Source of the DNA: Pachyseris speciosa
Taxonomy: Eukaryota; Cnidaria; Anthozoa; Scleractinia; Pachyseridae
Direction: 5' to 3'
Assembly (NCBI GenBank): GCA_016490735.1
Contig: JAEMWC010000671.1
Span: 309,501 to 373,500, forward strand
DNA: 64,000 bases
A program made the translations under genes and the position numbers. Below the pieces are notes generated by a model. The model was not told where the DNA came from, searched no databases, and saw only the letters and a program-made list of their open reading frames with translations. Positions 46,063-56,158 of the stretch are shown here, piece after piece (position 1 is the stretch's first letter; the number at the start of each line of letters is the position of its first letter).

Positions 46063-49000
46063 ATTGTCATCATCATCTTATCATCATCATTATAACCTTT
46101 TTGATCATGAGTCCATAGCAAGAGGTACAGTACTGAGAAGATGTCATGAGCATCTATCTTAGCCATTAAGAGATAAATGATAAATACGTGTAACATGAAT
46201 TCGAGACCTTAAATGGTTTGCAATAATTTGTGTTGATAATATGACAAAGGAAGACAAACCAGAATAGGCGAAGAGTCTAGAAATTTACGTAGGCTTTTGT
46301 AAATGGCAAAAGAATAAAGTCTCGTTACCTTAGAATTAGCTCGCGGGACGAACATCCCAAGGAAAAATATGCCTAATAGAGGACCTCCACAGATTCCAAA
46401 GATACTGTACGCCAGCTAGATCAGAAAGAAAGCAACAATCTTTAGTTGAGTATATTGAAGATCTTACAAGAAAAGAATAGAATACAAACTAGCTTGGTAG
46501 CGCTGTCCTGCATCTCCTTCTCGGAACCTACACAAGCCATCTCGCTTCCAGTACTTTTTCCCCTCGGCGGAGAACTGAAAAGCCCTGGGAACGAGGCTGT
46601 ACACAAGCACCGTGGATGGTCAACAAAATGATTACAACAATTTAGTCGACTTATGAAAACATGAAACTAATGTATAATAATGACAACATTGATCAAGAAA
46701 CGTTTCAGTTTGACAAGCAAATATTAAAAGCATACCTGCAAAACCATTGTACCCACATACTTCACAACGAAAGCTCCTCCAATCACGATAACACCGAAAG
46801 AGAGTGCTGAAGAAAAGCAAACACAAAACACTGACAAAATGCCACTGAACAATGCATGAGCACATGATTTTTCCAACCGTCACTCTCACTTGAACTCTTA
46901 TGGTACACGATAGTGTGTGTGTGTGTATGGCCGTCACTTAGTATCAAGGTTTACACGGAGACCACGTTACACAAACTCCTCGATTTCTCTCCTGTTACTT
47001 TTACTGTTTGCTGATGCTAAATCAAATGATCATTCACTATGTAAAGATCTGACTGTACACAAGAAATTACATATTCTATATATCAGTTTTCATTTGACGA
47101 AATCGCCTGATATTGTCAGATATATAGCGCTGAAGCCGAGCAGGACATAAGAGCTAAAACAATTTTACTAGTAGTGTGGTAAAAGCGCGTGTGGTACATG
47201 TATAACCCGGGGGGGGGGGGGGGGTGTGCTCCCTTCTATGGGCGATATAGGTATGTGCGCCCCCAAAGGGTATGTTTTTTTAGTCGTTTTGGTCTGAAAT
47301 AGGTATCGATTGCCACCATTTTGGTCTGAAATAGGGTATGGTTTGTGCACTCCAGTCTTGAATTTAGTATGTTTGTTAGAAAAAGCTATTTCTTCATCAT
47401 CAGGCCATGAGACCACCAACAAAAGCCCTTCTCAAATTATGTTTACACCAACCATGTACGTGAAATAGGTCTGAATTAGGTCTGAATTAGGGTATCGAAT
47501 TTTTGGTCAGGTCTGAAATAGGGTTGGGAAAATCGCAGATTTTGGTCTGAAATTGGGTAAGGGTTTCAGGAAGCGGGCCGCACACCCCCACCCAATTTTT
47601 CTGGGAGTACCCCCCCCCCCCCCAGGATGTATAATAGCTTAACTGATGGCGTTACTACTAATTCTTTGAACTAACAGATTTTCACTATCAGTTCCTTCAA
47701 CTAACCGATGATTTTGCAGAGCTTGGCAGCATCACTGTCAGTTATATCCGGGACTTTCTTTTTGACGACGTCTTCCAGGATTACTAGAGCCATGGCGTTC
47801 AGAGCTGAGGACGCAGTACTGTTGGACAAAGAGATCAACTATAGTCATTCTACCGACAAAGAAAGGCAAAGAAAGACTTCACTTCACGTCTTTGGTTCTG
47901 GATGTTCAAGATAAAATCTTCCACGCTTTTATTATAATAAGGATGTTTCTTTTTTAGCCGATTTCGCTGATAGAATAGTAACGAGGATTTAGCCCCACCT
48001 TAGAGCTCCAGCGTAAAGACACGCGGTAAACATTCCCGGCAATCCTTTCAGGTGACCAAGTTTGTTGATGACGAAGTAAGGGAGAGTCTAGACGGCAAAC
48101 AAACAATAGCAAGTGAATGAGAGCATGATCTGGTTTTAATGAACGAGCGAGAGCATAATTGAATAGCCTCAGAACGAACGAACGGAATATGAAGGAAGGA
48201 AGGAAGGCATAACTGAATTAATGAATTAATGACGGTTTGAATGAAAGAATGAGCAAATGCGAGTGAGTGAGTGAAACAATGTTCGATAGATGAAAGACGA
48301 GTTCACAGTATTTGCATGGAATACATATTAGGTGGACATCCAACGTATGTTCTGCATTTTACGGTCGTTCATAAAAGTCACGATAGTTTTGATAATACCT
48401 GGTCATTGCTGGTGATTTTTCCTAGCACATTTAAATCGCATCCGGAATACACAGCGAAAATAACTAGTCCATCCAAACAGCACAGCGTGACAATGATGAT
48501 CAGACCAGGTACGTTCAGCCAGACCGCCCTAAAAAGCGAAACAGCGTATACAAGTGTTTTTGTTTCCTTTTTGTCTAAATCATGTAAAGTTAGAGCGGTT
48601 TTCAGTTGGGTGTCGAAAGTAATTCTCGTTTTGCTTTGGTTTTGCATTGCTTCGCTCTGTGATTGGTTGGTAAAACTCCCGCCACTTTCTTAACCAATGA
48701 GAAGCAATTTCAAAACTAATCGTGACCTGCCCGCAAGCATCTTGCCGCGCTTGGCGCCGGCTACATGTGATTGCTAAGAATTCTAATTCTGGTTCATAAA
48801 ACTGCTTGCGTTTGTCGTGATTGGCTAGAGTACTTGCTTTGGTTTTGATCTCACGAAAGTTAATTGAAAAGCGCTCTAGCACAAGAATAGACCTGAGTGC
48901 AACAAGGTTTATACCACATAAGCTTCTCTCCCTTGCTTGAGTTAAAAATTGCGCAACTTAAATCTGTTTTAGTTAAGTTTTGAAAGTTTATTTCACGTCA

Positions 49001-52000
49001 TCTCTTTCGACTGTTTCTCTGAAACTTGCTTGACAGTTTTTCAGACTTTGAGAGACTGAAATGCGGTGTGAAAGCGAAATTTTTAATTAACTTCGCCGTG
49101 ATCATAGCATAGAAATAAATGAGTCATGACTCTAATTGTATCACATGGTTGAGCCTGGTTTTGTTAGAATCCCAGACCGTGGACCAATAACCAGGGTTTT
49201 AAAATAACTGGTACGATCATTCTGGCTGTGTTCAACATCTGCGCTTCAGTTCAGATGATCGCGTCTTTGGGCAGTGACGTTAAGCCGTTGGCCTCGTCTC
49301 TTTCATGTGGAAAACTTGAACGGAAAGTAAAAGAAACCATCAACTGAGTGAAAAGAGTCGGGAACGTTATTCCCGATGCCGCGGTCTGTCCTCACTCACA
49401 TCTCAAGGCTGGGTGGAGCCTGAGCGATGGGTTGACCACTTGTTCCCAGAGCGTGTGAGGAGAGCCTATGTTCTTAACAAGGAGAGAGAGGCGTGTTCTA
49501 CTAGTATAGTAAAGTTTCTTTGCAGCTATATAATATTGGACTTTCATTCTCAGTTTTAACTACACAGTTATATTTTAGGTTAACTAGGAGTAGATTTTTA
49601 TTTATGGTGTCGCCAAATAGTATACGGTAACTTAAGATAAATACAAAAACTCGTTCTAGTAAGTAAAATTATATCTGTGCTTATTTTTTGTCTTAGTTTT
49701 TAAATGTGTGTATCTGTTGTTGTATTCGATCGCTACAAATTATGTAATTATCTTTGCTTAGCTAGGGGATCCTAGAAAACTTTAGTTTATTTAGCCCCTA
49801 GACGCCATTCAAATATAATAGTTTAGCTTTTCTTTTTAACTTTTATAGCTCTCACATACTTCTAAAAAATGTAACGCTAACAGTATAATAGGTGTAACAA
49901 AGATTGTTGTTGTAGTTGTTGTAGCGACACAGAAATAAAGTTATGATTATGGTTATTATTACCTTTGGGCGTCCTTGAATGATCTGATGGCGAGGAAGCG
50001 TTGGACAGCTGTTTGACTAACAGTCCAGACCGGCATGGCAGTGAAAGCACCACCAATTGTTAGTGTCCAAAAGGTGTTCCGCACCTTTGGATCAGGGTTG
50101 AAACTAGATGACAAGGAGAAATGCGTAGGTCAGCACACAAGGCAATTTTGCAAAGTTCAAATACGAGTATTGCTGTATGGTCCACATTTAGTTCGGTACC
50201 TTATTAATGAAGACGTTTTGGATTATGCTGATTTGCAGACTGGTGGATTATGAAGAATGGGAATATATTAGCTACCAAGGGAATTTGGGCTTACACGCCT
50301 AACCACACAAGCAACATAATGCCAACATAATGTTGTAACAACTGCTGGCCACACGAACGTGAAAAGCACTTCAAGTACGCTACTAGTGTGGACTTGGCAA
50401 CAAACAATATAAGAAGATTATGGCATAGACATTGTTACAACCAGTCGCACCCGATCTAACCTGCATTTGGGCAATTCAGAGAGGTTGGCGCTCGGTCAAC
50501 TGCTAAGGGATTGGGGCTCGCCCCAATCCCGTAGCTTTTGACCGTGTGCCATTAATCGAGGTAAGAATCCTCTCTGTGTTGCCCAAATGAAGAGCCTGTA
50601 TGCAGGCTACACCCGATCTGGAAGACTAGTTAAGAAACCTGAGAGACTTGACTTGACTGTGACTATGATCAACCCTACCCTACCTTAGAAAGTTAGCTTT
50701 GTAAGTCACGTGTCTTTGTTCGCCGCCCCGCCACCCCCCTCCCCCCCAATAAAAGGTTAAATGAGAAAATATGTTGTAAACCCACCCGAACGTCTAAGTC
50801 GTATATCGATGCCAAATGGCGATTAAACGTTGAGTTGAGAGGAAAGCTGTGTTTCATCGAGTTTCCCAACAGGCATAAAGATACACAAAGATAAAACTGA
50901 TCTTTTCTTTCCGCTACTACATCTGTGTCATTATGTTGCTACCCTGCGAGCAGAGTCTTCTTCGATCTTCCTAGAAAAAACGGGAAGAGGAAGATCGAAG
51001 GAGACTCTGCTCGCAGGATATTATGTTGCAGGTGTTGCTACAAACGAACCTTTGTGAAAAATCATTCTCTTGTTCTTTTATTCTTAGGCAAATGTTATTT
51101 GGTGAGGAAACAACTTGGTCGAAAGAATTCAAAAACTAAAAACAAAAACAAATTAACAATAAAACGCGTGATCGGTATCTGCATCGACAAGTGGCCGAGA
51201 GCAGTACTTCATGTCCCTTACCTTTACGAGACGCTAAACTATTAAATGATCTACTTACTCAAAGAAATTGAGACGGCCAAATTCTTTATTGATTTGCCAG
51301 ACTTTATCAAAGCCTCCAACTTCAATGCTGCCCACAATCACAACAACGATCAGCCCTGCGACCATGATCATAGATTGGAACACGTCAGTCCAAATCACAG
51401 CCTTCAGACCACCCTGAGGACAGAAAAGAAAGCTCAAATCGATGGGCAGCAATGGTCTATCATAGGCTTTTTCGTGAAATCTATGATTTTCATATGACGC
51501 AAAACAAGACTGGGAGATAGACTACTTTCCCTATACTGAGGAGAAAGGTCCTCTAGTGTTTCATAGATAACTGTGCAGCAAAACTACACAAAATAATGAC
51601 AAGAATATTTAAAATTCAATTATTTGAGCATTTAGTTGGTAATACGCAGAGCAAACCGGCCGGTTTATCTTTGTTTTCTTTTGTTGGGGAGGGGCAGGGG
51701 GGTGGGGGCAGGGATTTATTTCATGCTGTGGATTACTTAATTTTTTTAAATTACGAGCCATGTATCAAAAATTTTGCATGGTTTTCATATTCTATGATAT
51801 ATCATCTTTATTCCAATCCAGTTATGAGACTTCCTTTACAGTTAATACTCACACTTCTAATATGCATTCTCCAACAACAAAACAAAACAATGACAAGTAT
51901 ATCTTTCTACGACATGTTTGATTGTTGACAAATTTAGCCCATGAAACATACAGAGATCAATGCCTTGAACGTAGCCCGTTGTACTTACAAGGCTGGTATA

Positions 52001-53991
52001 GAAGGTGCAGACGATTCCTGTGGTAAGAATAGAGGCTGGTAAAGGAATTCCAGCAACTAAGAGGAGTTCAAAAAGAAAAGGCGTTAGAAATAACAATACA
52101 TGATGCTATAATCGCTTTTCTTTTTGTTTTTGTGGGCCTTTCAGTCCCCTTCGTTGAAGTCGAAAATGTTTCCATCGAAAGTCGGCTCAAGGGTTGGGAC
52201 GGAAAACTTTTTCTTTCAGTGATTTTGAGAGGAACAATTTGTGACTTATTTAGTAAGTAAACCCCTGTCGGCGGCTGGTATGTCAGAGGATAATGTCCGC
52301 GGCTGACAGATTGTCCGAAAAATGAACAGTTGGCCGAGAAGCTGTGAAATTCTGAGGAGAATCTATCAGCCAAGGACATTATCCTCCGATATACCAGCAA
52401 GCCAGAAAGAGATTTATTTATTTTATAACCCTCCGAATAATTTTCATTTTCTTTTTTTGCGACCGAAAAATCGGAAGAAAAATATCGACGCGGTCGGGTT
52501 ATATTGTCTGATACCCTGTCCTCCGATTTGCACCACGTGATCAAAAATACCCAATATAATCACGCAAAAATTAATCGATGGGCTACAATTGTAGATCGGG
52601 CTATTATATGTAATCCAATTCATGCTGTCGTGCTTATCCACTTTGACTTTATCTCCTTTATCGGCTGTTCATCAAAACATCTTTTATTGACAAGAGGTAC
52701 AAGGAGAGGGAGTCAAGAGGTTATTCATTTAAATGATCAAAGAGATAAAGCGCAATTTGAGACACAAAAACCTTTATCACAAAACCAGTCACGAAAACAT
52801 GCTATAACTAGAGTACTTCATGGGTAAACCTTGGCCCAATTTGGAATAGAGTGAGGGCCCGGGAACGAAACCAAACGTAATTGAAAATCCATCATATTTC
52901 CATATTGAATTCATGAAAAGGTAAGTTTTCCGGCATGGTCAGATGAAAAGCCGCCAGAAAACTCGAAGAATAGCCCATACAAAGCCTTTTGTTCAACTCC
53001 TATAGACCCTTTTCATAATGGCGCCCGACAAATTATTCTTTTATTCTTATGATAATGAGCCCTACTAGCCTCGTCAGCATGTGCAAAATTCAATAGAATT
53101 TCTTCATTAAAGTGAGGCTAGTAGGGCTAATTTTAACACAATACAAAAGAATAATTAAAATCGTCCGCCATTATGAAAAAGGTCGATTGAACTGATTAGC
53201 CTCATAGTTGGTTAGGTTACCAATTTCTGAGATGCTTTCATGGGGTGGAAACAATTTTTTTTTCAAAACAATAAATTTTCAAAACGCATTCTCAGTAGCC
53301 TACGTCGCAGACGTTAACTAACCCCGGTTAGTACCGTCTGCGAAGCAGCGCCAAATTCCTTGTTCTGTACCAGAATTTGAGTACGAGTTATGATTGGCTC
53401 GTCAACAAAAGGCTTTTGTTGACGAGCCAATCATAACGCGTACTCAAATTCTGGTACAGAACAAGGAATTTGGTACTAACCGGGGTTAGTTAAAGTCTCC
53501 GACGCAGGCTAATTCTCAGGCCCCTACTCTTTTCCAAAGTGGGCTATAATGACAGCGATTTGAAATATCCAGCTATTAAACTTAACATCATACGGCTGAA
53601 CAGCCTATGAGGCGGGGATAAATTTAGGGAAATAGGAAATATTGAAGATTTAATAAAGGTTTAAAATTGGAATTTGAAGTTAAAAATTAGTAGATGGACA
53701 CCAAACAGTTCCTCACCAACCTGGAGTGCCCTTTTGGGGGTGTCAACTGTCTGATAGTGTTTCAAACGTTTCGCTTTACATTTTAATCCCTTCTTTAAAC
53801 TCCTAAAAATTTCACCCAAATTCACAACCAAAATTAGTGGACTTGCTTTAAGTTTTTTTAATTAAACATATGGAGTATTGCAAGGAAATATTTCTGATAT
53901 ATCACTTCAGACAGTAAAATATATAATGTCTTACCAGCCTCCAGAGCAAGAGAAGGTGCATAGAGAACAACAAACAGGTACAATGTCTGCA

Positions 53992-54035
<44 letters not shown>

Positions 54036-54042
54036 CAATCCA

Positions 54043-54074
<32 letters not shown>

Positions 54075-54098
54075 CAATCAACCATCCAACCAACCAAC

Positions 54099-54144
<46 letters not shown>

Positions 54145-56158
54145 ATCAATCAATCAATCAATCAAAAAGACAGCAAATATATAAAAGAAAAATACAGACT
54201 GGTTTTATTTTTAAAGGTGTGTTTTGCTTAGCCCTGGACATAATAAAAGTGTATTGTATAAGCATTCGCAGCATGGCTTAAGCGCTCTTCCCACGTTTTC
54301 AAGGGTTCTAAAATTTTCCTCAAGTTTTGATAGTTATTTTATCCATTTATTTATTTGACGATATTTGCGCATCTAGTGTTTGAATATAAGACGGCTGTTT
54401 ACCGATTAGCAGGGCAAAAATAAACGAAACAGAACGCTATCGTGGAAGAGATTTTCAGATGGCACGAAAGCGAAAACGTTAACGTCGTGCGAGCGGACTT
54501 AAAAGTGCGCGAAGCCCGAGCGTGCGGAAATTGAGGCGAGCGGAAGTCAAGTCGAGCGAGCGGAAAGATAGAGGTCTATCTTTCCGCTCGCTCGACTTGA
54601 CTTCCGCTTGCCTCAATTTCCGCACGCTCGGGCTTCGCGTTTACTCACAAGATCGACGAAGGAAAGAAAGAGGGACTGCTCGCAGTCTAGCGAAAAACGG
54701 GCCAGTTGGCGTGAAGCTAGCAACTGCAAATTCTTGAGGATTTTGATCTTTTCCGAAAACGTTGCACTTGAATGGACTTTTCCAGTTACTTTGTAATATA
54801 TAAGTTTTGTCGTGTGGTTAACCGCCCATGCAAGACTGATTTCTGTTTTTGCTTTGCTGGATGAAACAAACTGATATGCGATGAAAGGAAACAAACATAA
54901 GGAAAGATAACGAAACGACATTGATGGCTTCTTTCAATATAAAAAAATATCGCACTTTAATACTTACATATTCCATGATAAAAAATACGCAGCCAACAAT
55001 TCTGACTCCAACAGAGAAGCGACGCTCCAAGTACTGAAAAAAGAAATGGCCTCTGATTAACAATCAGCGAAACGAATCGGCTTTTTGCCACCATCCCAAG
55101 CCAGGTCTCATTTTATTGTTTTTCCCTGAAACCGAGGGCATCAAAGGTGTGTGGGAACAGGGGGGAAAGGAATGCCGAAAGTTTTCCTCGTTACATCTGT
55201 TTTACTTATCAGTCATCACTTTATTAGCCATACTCACAGAGGGATAAGTTTGCCGGTGGTCAAAATTACGACCATTTGACTATTGCGTGTTTCGCTCAGT
55301 GAGAGCGTACTTGGCCAGTGACGTTAAAAATTTGTGGCTGTTTTGAACGTGCCCCAAGAGGGACTTCAAACGGCTTAGTAAAAGCGAATTGAAGCAAGTA
55401 TGAGGCTGCGGTAGAACACTTCCTCATTGGTGCCTTCTTACAAGCTATCTTTAAGACAACAATCCGTATTTACTCCATCGCGATCAACATCTGTGCTATA
55501 CTCCCATACCTTGCTGGCATTCTAAGACTCTTCTAACAAATATCAAGGGTAACGCAAGACAACTTGCTCATCAGTAAAAATGAAAACAATCCGCCTTGAT
55601 ATGCTCATGTACTCCCCTTTCCCGGATGTTGTGCATTGAAGCATATCAGAACATGAGAACCCTTCGTGTCTCAAGAGAGAAATCAAAGCTGACATTTCTT
55701 GCTAAAATTGTTATTTTTACCACCGATGTTCAGACAAAAGAATTCCACTATTAAACAAACTGATTTAAGACCTGAGATTTCAATGTCGTATTGATCACAA
55801 TAAATGTTAATCTTACCTCATTAGCGCAGGTAATATTCACGCGCCTGAACATAGGGACGAAAACAATGGCCACGGTACCGCAAATGATTAAGTACGAAAC
55901 GATCAGCACATAGTATTGTGCACCGTACGTGTAGATCTCAGATGGAACGCCAAGCAGCGTTATTGCGGAAAGGTAGGACACTAGCAAAGATATCGCTACT
56001 GGAAAGTGGCGCATTTTGCGATTCGCCAGAAGATATTCGGCCGTTGTCTTCTGCTTTCCTCCCGGTCCGCAACCGTACCATATCCCGATGAGAGCCGAGA
56101 TCAACAACATTATGGAGAAAACGACATAGTCGACTACGCTAAAGCGATCGTCGGCCAT
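42721..56158 (-). CDS. SLC5-type sodium-coupled solute transporter, gene B (15 exons, 643 aa)
   Basis: Exons, 5' to 3': 56158-55817, 55033-54968, 53986-53935, 52056-51989, 51413-51259, 50103-49963, 48528-48399, 48087-47999, 47818-47706, 46806-46736, 46415-46329, 45844-45609, 45129-45029, 44246-44077 and 42831-42721. They total 1932 bp with every junction in phase. Start is MADDRFSVVDYVVFSIMLLI. Family signatures include PGGKQKTTAEYLLANR, GGLKAVIWTDVFQSMIMVAG, DPKVRNTFWTLTIGGAFTAM and YFVINKLGHLKGLPGMFTAC. In the eighth core helix, S348-T-A-S351-S352 matches the S-x-x-S-S Na2 sodium site. The exon-12 loop is longer than in gene A, with three sequons (NET, NGT, NAS). The cytoplasmic tail is acidic and ends ENDSKL. 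Likely a plasma-membrane Na+ symporter near SLC5A8/A12/A6; substrate unknown. Confidence 0.92.
43305..43480 (+). repeat. Dispersed repeat, copy in intron 14 of gene B
   Basis: GGAAATATTGAAGATTTAAT, AGATGGACACCAAACAGTTC and GGGGGTGTCAACTGTCTG follow in order, with TTTTAATCCCTTCTTTAAAC after. The same order is present at 53630-53800 in intron 3 of the same gene. Confidence 0.7.
44634..45009. mobile_element. TIR element (MITE) in intron 13 of gene B, 376 bp
   Basis: AGGCCCGGTTCATACGTCGC and ATTTCTGCCG at the left are mirrored by CGGCAGAAATGCAACGTCTG and AACCGGGCCT at the right. Further CGGCAGAAAT / ATTTCTGCCG units alternate through the interior. It ends 20 bp from the exon 13 donor (45029). 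Confidence 0.8.
47200..47640. mobile_element. Element capped by G and C homopolymers, in intron 9 of gene B
   Basis: It starts with CCC and a run of about 17 G and ends with a C run (GGGAGTACCCCCCCCC). The interior repeats GGTCTGAAATAGGGTATCG units. A second copy, inverted, lies at 59923-60490. Confidence 0.75.
48600..48860 (-). repeat. Dispersed repeat (copy 3), intron 6 of gene B
   Basis: Reverse complement of the block order at 18690-18955 and 29950-30195: AGTAATTCTCGTTTTGC near the left, then a GCGCTTGGCGCCGGCTACAT block and a TGATTGGCTAG end. Confidence 0.5.
50462..50632. mobile_element. Short element, copy in intron 5 of gene B
   Basis: TGCATTTGGGCAATTCAGAG at the left and TTGCCCAAATGAAGAGCCTG at the right frame inverted GGGATTGGGGC/GCCCCAATCCC and CGGTCAA units. 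Related to 35087-35218 in gene A. Confidence 0.6.
50948..51018. repeat. Hairpin in intron 5 of gene B
   Basis: CCTGCGAGCAGAGTC with TCTTCGATCTTCC pairs with GGAAGATCGAAGG and GACTCTGCTCGCAGG around a 15-base loop. A shorter relative (CCTGCGAGCAAG) lies at 30067. Confidence 0.8.
52850..53550. mobile_element. Cluster of nested short elements in intron 3 of gene B
   Basis: The outer ends (GAGGGCCCGGGAACGA near 52850 and TTCTCAGGCCCCTACTC near 53512) match the ends of the 11640-12410 palindrome. Nested inside are the copy of the 10751 element at 53003-53185 and a long palindrome at 53290-53520, in which CCAAATTCCTTGTTCTGTAC pairs with GTACAGAACAAGGAATTTGG around TGATTGGCTCGTCAACAAAA. Confidence 0.7.
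53003..53185. mobile_element. Short TIR element, second copy
   Basis: Nearly identical to 10751-10933, starting TAGACCCTTTTCATAATGGC and ending with CCGCCATTATGAAAAAGGTC. The two differ by a few substitutions and short indels, so the family was active fairly recently. Confidence 0.8.
53630..53800 (+). repeat. Dispersed repeat, copy in intron 3 of gene B
   Basis: Matches 43305-43480 in order and wording, with a few substitutions (for example GGAGTGCCC for GGAGTGGCC). Confidence 0.7.
53994..54165. repeat. (AATC)n microsatellite against the acceptor of gene B exon 3
   Basis: About 40 AATC tetramers with a few CCAATCCAATC and AACCAACC interruptions. On the coding (minus) strand it reads TGATTGATT and ends 8 bases before the first base of exon 3 (53986), where a polypyrimidine tract would normally lie. 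Confidence 0.95.
54508..54639. repeat. 132-bp near-perfect palindrome with no spacer
   Basis: The arms 54508-54573 and 54574-54639 are inverted copies with only about two mismatches and no loop sequence. It is CpG-rich (CGAGCGAGCGGAAAG units). It lies in intron 2 of gene B. Confidence 0.85.

Noticed and set aside
53994..54165. Possible CRISPR-like or protein-coding repeat array
   Set aside because: It is a simple AATC tetranucleotide array without spacers; the Asn-Gln-Ser-Ile frame is an artefact.
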